From Streptomyces sp. HD (GTDB lineage: Bacteria; Actinomycetota; Actinomycetes; Streptomycetales; Streptomycetaceae), in the NCBI RefSeq assembly GCF_028369295.1, contig NZ_JAQMYP010000083.1, forward strand, positions 1-33,109: 33,109 nucleotides of DNA, read 5' to 3'. Positions 1-7,259 of the stretch are shown in pieces (position 1 is the stretch's first letter; the number at the start of each line of letters is the position of its first letter). A program made the position numbers and the translations under genes. The notes beneath the pieces are model-generated. The model was not told the DNA's origin. It saw only the letters and a program-made list of their open reading frames with translations, and made no database searches.

Positions 1-58
1 GGCGGGGTCGAAGGGGCGGAGCCCCTGGGGATGGGACGGGTAGGGGCGGCGGGGGCGA
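1..58. repeat. Interspersed multi-hairpin repeat, copy A (cut by window edge)
   Basis: This is the right-hand part of an element that occurs twice more in the window (4170-4313 and 19884-20022). It carries the AGGGGC-gga-GCCCCT hairpin and the shared end GGGTAGGGGCGGCGGGGGCGA. It lies just beyond the stop codon of the leftward gene at 114-869. Its left part is outside the window. Confidence 0.8.
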
Positions 59-113
59 GGCAATGGTTGGCGGCCCCGCTGGCGCCGGGTGAGTCGACCA
101 GGGGTGCCCGGTG

Positions 114-869
114 CTACCTCGCGGTCGTCGTCACCCGCTCCGCCTCGATCCGCTTGGCCAGCGCCTCCTCGGTCAGGGAGTCGACGTGGCGGCACAGGAC
201 CACCGATCCGTCGGTGGCCAGCGCGGCGTACAGGCCGGCGTTGAGGCCCTCCCAGGTGTCGTAGGGGAGGGTCGAGAGAATGCGTGAGCCGGGGCCCGTC
301 AGGCCCAGTGCCGTTGCCTCGGCGCGGGCGCGTTCGACGACCTCGGCGCCGCTGAACTCGCGGCCTGCCACGATCAGCGCGGGGTCCTCCGGAACGACCG
401 GTGCGTAGGGGGCGAAGCGGTCGCCCTGGCTCGGTACTTCCACGGCGTAGTCGGCGAAGCCGGCGGGCGGCTGCGGGAAACGGCCCCCCAGTGGTCGTAG
501 CGCCAACGCGACGCGTTCACCCCGGCACGCCCGCGCGGCCTCCAGGCTCTCCGGACCGCTGACGACCACGTCGGCCGCCGCCGGATCCCCGTCCACGTCC
601 GCGACGGTGCCCACCGACGAACACGCCAGCAGCCAGACCGCCGTCTGCCAGTGCGCGGGCAGCAGCAGCGCGACCCGGTCGCCCGGCCCGGCCCCGAGGT
701 CGCCCTGCAGCAGATTCGCGGTCTTGGCCACCCAATTGGCGAAGGTGGCCACGGACAATTCGACACGTTCCCCGGTGGCGTCGTCGTAGAAGGTCACCAG
801 GGGGCGTCCGGGATCCGCGGCGAGCGCGGAACGCAGCAGGTCGGCAGGGGTGCGGTCGGTGGCGTTCAC
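114..869 (-). CDS. TIGR03089 family protein (acyl-CoA synthetase-like N-terminal half)
   Basis: The 251-aa product begins at GTG 869 (VNATDRTPADLL). The frame stays open further upstream but would run through the divergent amidase gene, so this start is preferred. The sequence resembles the N-terminal part of AMP-binding acyl-CoA synthetases: an ALAADPGRPLVTFYDD-type opening, a FANWVAKTANLL helix and GDRVALLLPAHWQTAVWLLA. It is far shorter than the roughly 500 aa of full AMP-binding enzymes and I see no complete AMP-binding signature or C-terminal domain. This fits the actinobacterial TIGR03089 family, whose function is unknown to me. It may be a binding or regulatory relic of an adenylating enzyme. 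It is divergent from the amidase gene, with 117 bp between them. Confidence 0.75.
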   Translation of the reverse strand: MNATDRTPADLLRSALAADPGRPLVTFYDDATGERVELSVATFANWVAKTANLLQGDLGAGPGDRVALLLPAHWQTAVWLLACSSVGTVADVDGDPAAADVVVSGPESLEAARACRGERVALALRPLGGRFPQPPAGFADYAVEVPSQGDRFAPYAPVVPEDPALIVAGREFSGAEVVERARAEATALGLTGPGSRILSTLPYDTWEGLNAGLYAALATDGSVVLCRHVDSLTEEALAKRIEAERVTTTAR

Positions 870-942
870 CCGCGCAAGGGTACGCGGGCCGCTGCCCGCG
901 CACCCCCGGTTGGCGGCACCCCGCCGCCACCGGTTCGGGCGA

Positions 943-974
943 ATCGGGGACCGACGGCCCGTCAATTCCCCGAT
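943..974. promoter_or_regulatory. 32-bp dyad in the divergent region before the amidase
   Basis: The arms ATCGGGGA (943-950) and TCCCCGAT (967-974) are perfect inverted repeats. Inside them GACGG (953-957) and CCGTC (959-963) continue the symmetry around position 958. In total 13 base pairs are possible, with small 2- and 3-nt internal loops. The dyad ends 12 bp before the amidase start codon at 987, so it could be an operator or a 5' UTR hairpin. No regulator is identified. Confidence 0.5.
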
Positions 975-986
975 GGACAGGTTTGT

Positions 987-2522
987 ATGACTTTGCCCAC
1001 TATCAGGAACATGCGTGGATTCCTTGCTTCCTCGATCGGTGTCACGTGCGCGGCAGTCCTCGTCCTCCCGCTCACCCCACCCGCCGTCGCGGCGACCGCG
1101 ACACCGGCGCGCGGCGCGGAAGCGGCCACGAGCGCCGAGGCGGCGGCCGGGCCGGCGGTGCGTCACGAGACCCCCGAGCCATCCCTTCCCGGCAGCACCC
1201 AGTCGCTGCCCCTGGCCCCACTCACCCATGACCGCGTCCAGGGCGCGCCCACCGAACAGGGCCTGCCCCGACGGGACGTACGGCACTTCTCCCTCGTCGG
1301 CGTCGTCTGGGACGACCCGCACACCGAACTGCACGGCCGCGTCCAGGTCCGCACCCGCGCGGTCGACTCCGGCTCCTGGTCCGGCTGGCAGGACGTCGAG
1401 ACGCACAACGCCGAGCACGCGGCCGACCCCGGCACCGCCGAAGACACCTCGGGCCGGCTGCGCGGCTCCACGGCGCCCCTGTGGGTTGGGGAGTCGAACG
1501 GCGTGGAGGTGCGGGTCACGGCGGAGGGTGACGACCGCCGGTCCGAGGCACATGCACCGGCACCGGTACGGGGCGCTGCGGACCCGGCCCCGAAGTCGGA
1601 CCCGACAGCGGGCACCGAGGGCACCTCGCCCCTGCCCGACGGCCTTCGCCTCGAACTCGTCGATCCCGGCGAGCCCGCACAGACACCGAGCGACCCCGGT
1701 GGCGCACCCCGCCCCGGCTCGCTGGGGGCCGAGACCGGCGAGACCGCCGAGGTCCTCGCCGCCTCCGCCCTCGACGCCGCGGCCTCCGCCAACGTCGAAC
1801 TCGCGCCCCTCGGCGCCGCCGAGATCCCCGCGCTCACCCGCGCCGAGACCGAGCGGGAACTGGTGGACCTACGGGGCGGCGAGCTGACGCAGGAGCAGCG
1901 GGCGAGGCCGCACATCGGGCCGCGGCCGCGCATCGTCACGCGGCGCGGCTGGGGTGCGAACGAATGGGTGCGGGAGCGGAGGTTCGCCTACACGAAGAGG
2001 GTGAAGGCGGCCTTCGTGCATCACACGGCGACCGGCGCCAAGTACTGGTGTTCGCAGGCCCCCTCGCTCATTCGCGGTATCTACCGCTACCACGTCAAGA
2101 GCATGGGCTGGCGCGACCTCGGCTACAACTTCCTCGTCGACAAGTGCGGAAACATCTACGAGGGGCGTGCCGGGGGCGTGGCGAAGCCGGTCCTCGGAGC
2201 CCACACCCTCGGTTTCAACTCCAACAGCATGGGGATCGCCGTCATCGGCAGTTACGGCTCCAGCAAGCCGACCCGCGCCACGCTGCGGGCCATCGCCCGG
2301 CTCACGGCCTGGAAGCTGGGCCTCTCCGGCGTCAACCCGCGTGGCAAGACCTATCTGAGGTCGGGCGGCGGCTTCGGGAACCTCCACCGAAAGGGAAAGA
2401 ACGTACGACTGAATGTGATCTCCGGCCATCGGGACAGCTACTCCACGGAGTGCCCGGGCTGGCAGCTCTACCGCAAGCTCGGCACGGCCCGCTCGGCGGC
2501 GGCTCGTTACCAGGGGCGCTGA
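987..2522 (+). CDS. Secreted N-acetylmuramoyl-L-alanine amidase / peptidoglycan recognition protein
   Basis: The protein has 511 aa from ATG 987; ATG 1011 (MRGFLASS) is an alternative start nearer the signal peptide core. An n-region with Arg, a hydrophobic stretch (TCAAVLVLPL) and AVAATA indicate Sec export. Residues about 50-310 are an Ala/Pro/Glu-rich region with a possible beta domain. The C-terminal PGRP/Amidase_2 domain spans about 311-500. Expected zinc ligands are visible: His in FVHHT near 344, His in SGHRD near 480 and Cys in STECPG near 488, plus the DLGYNF tyrosine. The family cleaves the amide bond between MurNAc and the stem peptide, so an active extracellular wall hydrolase is likely. 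Its stop codon lies in a 17-bp tandem repeat. Confidence 0.88.
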   Translation: MTLPTIRNMRGFLASSIGVTCAAVLVLPLTPPAVAATATPARGAEAATSAEAAAGPAVRHETPEPSLPGSTQSLPLAPLTHDRVQGAPTEQGLPRRDVRHFSLVGVVWDDPHTELHGRVQVRTRAVDSGSWSGWQDVETHNAEHAADPGTAEDTSGRLRGSTAPLWVGESNGVEVRVTAEGDDRRSEAHAPAPVRGAADPAPKSDPTAGTEGTSPLPDGLRLELVDPGEPAQTPSDPGGAPRPGSLGAETGETAEVLAASALDAAASANVELAPLGAAEIPALTRAETERELVDLRGGELTQEQRARPHIGPRPRIVTRRGWGANEWVRERRFAYTKRVKAAFVHHTATGAKYWCSQAPSLIRGIYRYHVKSMGWRDLGYNFLVDKCGNIYEGRAGGVAKPVLGAHTLGFNSNSMGIAVIGSYGSSKPTRATLRAIARLTAWKLGLSGVNPRGKTYLRSGGGFGNLHRKGKNVRLNVISGHRDSYSTECPGWQLYRKLGTARSAAARYQGR

Positions 2523-2552
2523 GGGGGCGGGGAAGCTGAGGGGGGCGGGGAA
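2518..2552. repeat. 17-bp tandem duplication spanning the amidase stop codon
   Basis: The unit GCTGAGGGGGCGGGGAA begins at 2518 and is repeated from 2535 with one extra G. A degenerate third start (GCGAGG) follows. The amidase TGA (2520-2522) is inside the first unit and is copied at 2537-2539, in another frame. Confidence 0.75.
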
Positions 2553-2569
2553 GCGAGGTTCGCGCGGTT

Positions 2570-2632
2570 CACGGACTTCATGGACTTCGCGGATGTCATG
2601 GACTTCGCGGGCGTCATGGACTTCGTGAAGTT
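2570..2632. repeat. 18-bp tandem repeat, three units
   Basis: CATGGACTTC starts at 2579, 2597 and 2615, a strict 18-bp period, preceded by a diverged half unit (CACGGACTTC at 2570). The first two units differ only at two positions near the end. The 2523-2902 interval between the amidase and manC otherwise holds G-rich unannotatable sequence and the manC promoter region. Confidence 0.8.
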
Positions 2633-2845
2633 CACCGGGGTGTAGGGCATTGCGGGCATGCCGGGCCATGCGGCAAGGCATGCTGGGGGCGATGAGGGGC
2701 CGATGGGGGGGGCTGTGTGGGGGGAATGCGGGGGGAGTATGGGTGGAACGTGGGGATTTGAGCGGGATCGCATTCACCGCCGTCGGGGGACGAGCGGCGG
2801 GAGCAACGCCGCACTGCCGTCGAGGGCGCCGCACAACGGTCTGCA

Positions 2846-2877
2846 TACACTGGCCGGCCGAAAGACAGTTCGGCCGG
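2846..2877 (+). promoter_or_regulatory. Possible manC -10 box with adjoining 9-bp dyad
   Basis: TACACT (2846-2851) is an acceptable -10 box, but I see no convincing -35. Directly after it CCGGCCGAA (2854-2862) and TTCGGCCGG (2869-2877) form a perfect 9-bp inverted repeat with a 6-nt loop. The dyad covers the expected transcript start. It could be a repressor site or a 5' end hairpin on the manC mRNA. Confidence 0.4.
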
Positions 2878-2902
2878 TCCCGGCAGGAAGCAGAGACGAC
2901 AG

Positions 2903-3985
2903 GTGACAGAAGCGATCCTCCTGGTCGGCGGCAAGGGCACTCGGCTGCGCCCGCTCACCGTGCACACGCCGAAGCCCATGGTCCCGGCGGCAGGGGTCCC
3001 GTTCCTCACGCACCAGTTGGCCAGAGCGAGAGCGGCGGGCGTCGAGCACATCGTCCTGGCGACGTCGTATCTGGCCGAGGTGTTCGAGCCGTACTTCGGC
3101 GACGGCTCGGCGCTGGGCCTCCACCTGGAGTACGTCACGGAGGAGGAGCCGCTCGGCACCGGCGGCGCGATCCGCAACGTGGCGTCGCGTCTGCACTCCG
3201 CGCCCGACGACCCGGTACTGATCTTCAACGGGGACATCCTGACGGGGCTGGACATCGGGGCGCTGGTCCGCACGCACGAGACGACGGGCGCGGACGTCTC
3301 CCTGCACCTCACCAAGGTGACGGACCCGAGGGCCTACGGTCTGGTCCCCACGGATGACACGGGCCGCGTGACGGCGTTCCTGGAGAAGCCGCAGACGCCC
3401 GAGGAGATCGTCACCGACCAGATCAACGCGGGGGCGTACGTCTTCCGCCGCTCGGTCATCGACACGATCCCGGCGGGGCGGCCGGTGTCGGTGGAACGCG
3501 AAACGTTCCCGAACCTCCTGTCCGCCGGAGCCCACCTCCAGGGCATGGTCGACTCGACGTACTGGCTGGACCTCGGCACCCCCGCGGCGTTCGTCCGCGG
3601 CTCGGCGGACCTCGTCCTGGGCCGCGCCCCGTCCCCCGCGGTCCCGGGCCGCTGCGGCGACCGCCTGGTCCTCCCCACGGCCACGGTGGCCCCCGACGCC
3701 AAGCTGACCGGCGGCACGGTCGTGGGCGAGGGCGCCTTCGTGGCCGAGGGCGCGCGCGTCTTCGGCAGCACGATCCTCCCGGGCGCCGTCATCGAGCCCG
3801 GCGCCGTCATCACCGACTCCCTCATCGGCACCCGGGCCCGCGTCGGCCAACGGTCCGTCCTGACGGGGACGGTCATCGGCGACGGGGCGGTGATCGGCGC
3901 CGACAACGAGCTGAGGGAGGGCGTCCGGGTGTGGTGCGATGCGCGGATCCCGGCGGGGGCGGTGCGGTTTTCGTCGGATGTGTAG
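2903..3985 (+). CDS. manC: Mannose-1-phosphate guanylyltransferase (GDP-mannose pyrophosphorylase)
   Basis: The 360-aa protein begins at GTG 2903, with AGGAAG 12 nt upstream. The N-terminal nucleotidyltransferase domain has the LVGGKGTRLRPLT signature near residues 7-19, PKPMVPAAG after it, and the metal-binding FNGDILTG. The C-terminal third is a hexapeptide-repeat left-handed beta-helix (for example VVGEGAFVAEGARVFG and VIEPGAVITDS). This NTP_transferase plus LbH architecture makes sugar nucleotides from sugar-1-phosphate and NTP. The presence of manA and manB in the same window favours GTP and mannose-1-phosphate, but a glucose-1-phosphate substrate cannot be excluded from sequence. The gene stands alone, has a dyad in its leader and ends inside a 15-bp tandem repeat. 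Confidence 0.82.
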   Translation: MTEAILLVGGKGTRLRPLTVHTPKPMVPAAGVPFLTHQLARARAAGVEHIVLATSYLAEVFEPYFGDGSALGLHLEYVTEEEPLGTGGAIRNVASRLHSAPDDPVLIFNGDILTGLDIGALVRTHETTGADVSLHLTKVTDPRAYGLVPTDDTGRVTAFLEKPQTPEEIVTDQINAGAYVFRRSVIDTIPAGRPVSVERETFPNLLSAGAHLQGMVDSTYWLDLGTPAAFVRGSADLVLGRAPSPAVPGRCGDRLVLPTATVAPDAKLTGGTVVGEGAFVAEGARVFGSTILPGAVIEPGAVITDSLIGTRARVGQRSVLTGTVIGDGAVIGADNELREGVRVWCDARIPAGAVRFSSDV

Positions 3986-4019
3986 GCACCGGATGTGTAG
4001 GCATCGGATGTCCAGGCAG
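3975..4019. repeat. 15-bp tandem repeat spanning the manC stop codon
   Basis: The units CGGATGTGTAGGCAC (3975), CGGATGTGTAGGCAT (3990) and CGGATGTCCAGGCAG (4005) follow one another without a gap. The manC stop TAG (3983-3985) is in unit one and is repeated in frame at 3998-4000. Just downstream, GGCTGTTCTGGCAC is also duplicated (4058 and 4074). Confidence 0.85.
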
Positions 4020-4169
4020 GCGGAGGGCGGCGGCGAGGCGCGGGTGTGAGTGCCGAGGGCTGTTCTGGCACCGGGCTGTTCTGGCACGCCGGCCGGCTTC
4101 TGTGCCCTCAGCCCGTCCGGTTCTTTCCTTTCGGCTCTTTCAGCTCTTTCAGCCCGTCCGGTCGTTTTC

Positions 4170-4313
4170 TTTCAGCCCGTCCGGCGTTTGAGGACAAGGC
4201 CCTTCAGGGGCCGGAGCGTGGGTCTGGGGGCGGCAGCCCCCAGAAGGCACCGGGGTCGAAGGGGCAGAGCCCCTGGAGGACGGGACGGGACGGGTAGGGG
4301 CGGCGGGGGCGAA
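4170..4313. repeat. Interspersed multi-hairpin repeat, copy B
   Basis: This intergenic element lies between convergent manC and the glycosylase gene, and copy C is nearly identical. It holds three potential hairpins: GGCCC-TTCAG-GGGCC, CTGGGGGC-GGCA-GCCCCCAG and AGGGGC-aga-GCCCCT. The left boundary motif TTTCAGCCCGTCCGG is itself repeated just upstream. The position beyond converging stop codons suggests a bidirectional terminator or mRNA 3' end element. Similar sequences are common in Streptomyces intergenic regions, as I recall. Confidence 0.8.
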
Positions 4314-4347
4314 ACTCGCCCACAGCAACCGCGACGCACCCCGCCCG

Positions 4348-5349
4348 TCACAACCGCCCGATATCCCCCCGAGGCATCCGCGGCGCCCGCCGCCCCGGCA
4401 CCCGCCCACTCAGCAGAATCAACCGAGCCGCCCGATGCCGCTGCCCCGCATACGGCTCCAGCAACTCCAGCATCACGGAGTCGTCCGCACTCCGATCCCC
4501 GGCCAGCGCAAACCCCACGATCCCCGGCAGATGCAGATCCCCCACGGTCACCGCATCCGGCGCCCCATGACTACGCTGCACAACCTCCGCCGACGTCCAA
4601 GGCCCGACCCCCGGCACAACCTCCAACCGCCCCTGCGCCTCAGCCGGAGGCATCCGCACGGCCTCCTCCAACCGCGCAGCAACCCGTACGGCCCGCAGAA
4701 TCGTGGACGCCCGCTTGTTGTCGACCCCGGCCCGATGCCACTCCCAGGACGGAATCAGCGCCCAGGTCCGCGCATCCGGCATCACACACATCCGTCCGGG
4801 CGCGGGCCCCGGCGCCGGCTCACCGTACTTCCGTACCAGCAACCGCCACGCCCGATACGCCTCATCGGTCGTGACCTTCTGCTCCAGGATCGACGGAATC
4901 AGCGACTCCATCACCAGCCCGGTCCGCGTCAGCCTGAGCCCCGGCCGCCGATGCCGAGCCATCGCCACCACCCGGTGGCGCGGCACGAAGGCGGACGGAT
5001 CGTCGGCGGCCCCGAGCAGCTCCGGCAACTGCTCCAGCAGCCACTCGGCCCCCGGCCCCCAGGCCTCACCCCGCACCTCGGCACCTCGTGCGCCGACCCG
5101 CAGTGTCCCGGGCCCGGCCGGCGTACGGCAGGCTCGCCACACGGACCCGTCCGGCATCGCCCGGAAGGTCGGATCCCCCGGCCCACGCCGCAAAGGACCG
5201 AGCACCAGCCCGAGATCGAGCTGCCCGTCCGGCACGACCGTCCGCACCCTCCCCGGCACCGCAGCCTGCCGCGGCACCCCCGCAGTCACGGCGACATGCC
5301 CACCACGCACAGTCGTGCGAGTGGGCCGCGGAGCAAAACGTCCTGCCAC
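4348..5349 (-). CDS. HhH-GPD superfamily DNA glycosylase (AlkA/3-methyladenine type)
   Basis: The 333-aa protein has the helix-hairpin-helix motif LEVVPGVGPWTSAEVV at about 242-257. The catalytic Asp expected for this family is Asp271 in TVGDLHLPG. The segment IPSILEQKVT (151-160) corresponds to the substrate-pocket helix. The hairpin has Trp where bifunctional glycosylase/lyases carry Lys, so a monofunctional base excision enzyme acting on alkylated or otherwise damaged bases is expected. The N-terminal 110 residues match the variable AlkA-like N-domain. It is convergent with manC and separated from fbiB by a repeat array, so it is probably transcribed alone. Confidence 0.82.
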   Translation of the reverse strand: MAGRFAPRPTRTTVRGGHVAVTAGVPRQAAVPGRVRTVVPDGQLDLGLVLGPLRRGPGDPTFRAMPDGSVWRACRTPAGPGTLRVGARGAEVRGEAWGPGAEWLLEQLPELLGAADDPSAFVPRHRVVAMARHRRPGLRLTRTGLVMESLIPSILEQKVTTDEAYRAWRLLVRKYGEPAPGPAPGRMCVMPDARTWALIPSWEWHRAGVDNKRASTILRAVRVAARLEEAVRMPPAEAQGRLEVVPGVGPWTSAEVVQRSHGAPDAVTVGDLHLPGIVGFALAGDRSADDSVMLELLEPYAGQRHRAARLILLSGRVPGRRAPRMPRGDIGRL

Positions 5350-5425
5350 GAGAACCCCGGGATGCGACTAGAAACCAACGAGACCTATGAGCCTAGGCGG
5401 TACCACAACATCCGACGGCGCATAC

Positions 5426-5460
5426 CACCCCCCAAGGGGCGCGAGGAACTGCGCGACCAG
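5426..5460. repeat. Short interspersed motif with CCCC-aa-GGGG hairpin
   Basis: The segment CCCCAAGGGGCGCGAGGAAC, continuing as TGCGCGACC, is a motif I recall as frequent in Streptomyces intergenic DNA. It joins the 117-bp repeat array at its left end. Only one copy is seen here, so the assignment rests on memory. Confidence 0.4.
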
Positions 5461-5472
5461 TCCCAACAGCCC

Positions 5473-5944
5473 CGAAGCCGCCACTGAAACAGGCGCCCTC
5501 ACGAGCCCTGGGCGTCCGCCCTGGCCAGGCCGCAGCCGCCGTTGATACAGCTGCTTTCACAAACCTCGGGCGCCTGCACTCGCCAAGCCCGAAGCCGCCA
5601 CTGAGACAGGCGCCCTCACGAGCCCTGGGCGTCCGCCCTGGCCAGGCCGCAGCCGCCGTTGATACAGCTGCTTTCACAAACCTCGGGCGCCTGCACTCGC
5701 CAAGCCCGAAGCCGCCACTGAAACAGGCGCCCTCACGAACCCCAGACACCCACCATCCCCGCCAAGCCCGAAGCCGCCACTGAAACAGGCGCCCTCACGA
5801 GCCCTGGGCGTCCGCCCTGGCCAGGCCGCAGCCGCCGTTGATACAGCTGCTTTCACAAACCTCGGGCGCCTGCACTCGCCAAGCCCGAAGCCGCCACTGA
5901 GACAGGCGCCCTCACGAACCCCAGGCGCCCGGCCCCCCAAGCGG
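5473..5944. repeat. 117-bp minisatellite made of alternating 58- and 59-bp half units
   Basis: CGAAGCCGCCACTGA starts at 5473, 5590, 5707, 5769 and 5886. Three spacings are exactly 117 bp; the 5707-5769 unit is truncated and altered to 62 bp. Each full unit has two related halves: A starts CGAAGCCGCCACTGA and B starts CGCAGCCGCCGTTGA (5531, 5648, 5827). The order is A-B-A-B-A'-A-B-A'. Full units are virtually identical, which implies recent amplification or conversion. Each A half holds the palindrome CCTGGCCAGG and a GGGC-gtcc-GCCC stem. The array fills the roughly 600-bp gap between fbiB and the glycosylase gene. Confidence 0.92.
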
Positions 5945-5948
5945 AGCG

Positions 5949-7259
5949 TCACCGCACCTCGACAAACGCCCCCGCGTCCCGCTCCGGCCGAGCCCGAGGC
6001 TCCTCCGCGGCATGGCCGACCGCCACCGCCCCCATCGGATCCCACTCCTCCGGCAGCCCGAGCACCTCGCGCACGACATCCCGGCAGAACATCGTCGACG
6101 ACACCCACGCCGAGCCCAGCCGCTCCCCGGCAAGCGCGACCAGGAAGTTCTGCACCCCGGCGCCGGTGGCGACGACGAACATCTCCCGCTCGGCGCCGTC
6201 CCGCCGCGCGTCGCCGTAGGTGTGCGAGCCGTCCATGACCAGGCAGGGCACGACCAGATACGGCGCGTTGCGCAGCACGTCCCCGCGGCGCACCCGCTTG
6301 GCGATGGACTCCTCGCTCTTGCCGTCCCGTCGTAGATCGGCGATCCACGCGTCACGCATCGCGTCGAGCAGCCGGGTCCGCGACTGAGCCGACTCCAGCA
6401 GCACGAACCGCCACGGCGTCGTGTGATGCGGAGCCGGCGCGGTGACGGCCGCGGCGACCGCTCTTCGTACGGCCCCTGGGTCGACGGGCTCGTCCGTGAA
6501 GGCCCGTACCGTACGGCGCTGGGTCACCGCCTCTCGTACCGCCTCCGACGTGCCCAGCCGGAACATGTCGTCCCGCGCGCCGCGCACCAGGGCCCGCGCC
6601 CCTTCCCCGTGGTCCTCGGCCACCGTGTGCGCCAGCCCGCGCACCACGGCGACGGGCAGCCCGGCGGCCTTGCCCTTGACCAGGTCACCGGCGCCGGCGA
6701 GTTCGTCCGCCGTCGCCACGACGGTCGCGCCGAGCGGATTGCCGTACGCGTCCGTGCCTCCGCGCAGATCATCGAGCACGTGGATGCCGGCGGCGCCGAT
6801 CGCCACGTCCGTGAGCCCTGAGCGCCAGGGCCGCCCGAAGGTGTCGGTGACGACGACCCCGACGTTCACCCCCAGGGCGTCCCGCACACCGTCCCGGATC
6901 GCCCGTGCGGACGCGTCGGGGTCCTCGGGCAGCAACAGCACGGTTCCGGCGGGAGTGTTGGAGGCGTCGACCCCGGCCGCGGCCATCACGAGGCCCTGCC
7001 GGTTCTCGACGATGCGCAGGGGGCCGCGGCGCGCCACGACCCGTACCGTCTCCGCGTCGATCGCGGCCTCGCGGTCGGTCGCCTCGATGATGCGTCCCTC
7101 CGCCTTGGACACGATCTTGGAGGTGACCAGGAGTACGTCCCCGTCGGCGAGGCCGGGTTCGGCGGCGGCGATCAGTTTCGCCAGGTCGTCGCCCTGCTGG
7201 ACCTCGGGAATCCCGGAGACGGCCCAGACCCGGTAGCCGTCGGCAGACACCTCGCTCAA
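5949..7259 (-). CDS. fbiB: Bifunctional F420-0:gamma-glutamyl ligase / FMN-dependent reductase (FbiB)
   Basis: The protein is 436 aa. Residues about 13-235 form the CofE-like ligase domain, with TSKIVSKAEGR, ENRQGLVMAAAGVDASN and VTDTFGRPWRSG. Residues about 246-436 form a nitroreductase-fold domain starting TQRRTVRAFTDEPVD. This fusion is typical of actinobacterial FbiB: the first domain adds glutamates to F420-0 and the second reduces dehydro-F420 with FMNH2. It overlaps fbiA by 4 bp (ATGA), which implies translational coupling. The 117-bp repeat array follows its stop codon. Length matches the family. Confidence 0.95.
   Translation of the reverse strand: MSEVSADGYRVWAVSGIPEVQQGDDLAKLIAAAEPGLADGDVLLVTSKIVSKAEGRIIEATDREAAIDAETVRVVARRGPLRIVENRQGLVMAAAGVDASNTPAGTVLLLPEDPDASARAIRDGVRDALGVNVGVVVTDTFGRPWRSGLTDVAIGAAGIHVLDDLRGGTDAYGNPLGATVVATADELAGAGDLVKGKAAGLPVAVVRGLAHTVAEDHGEGARALVRGARDDMFRLGTSEAVREAVTQRRTVRAFTDEPVDPGAVRRAVAAAVTAPAPHHTTPWRFVLLESAQSRTRLLDAMRDAWIADLRRDGKSEESIAKRVRRGDVLRNAPYLVVPCLVMDGSHTYGDARRDGAEREMFVVATGAGVQNFLVALAGERLGSAWVSSTMFCRDVVREVLGLPEEWDPMGAVAVGHAAEEPRARPERDAGAFVEVR

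Noticed and set aside
651..986. Longer N-terminus for the amidase frame
   Set aside because: It would overlap the divergent TIGR03089 gene and would bury the signal peptide about 110 residues into the protein.
5393..6348. Repeat-containing minus-strand frames through the 117-bp array (EGACFSGGFG repeats)
   Set aside because: The 58- and 59-bp half units shift frame between halves, several frames are open simply because of base composition, and one frame overlaps fbiB. The array is treated as non-coding.
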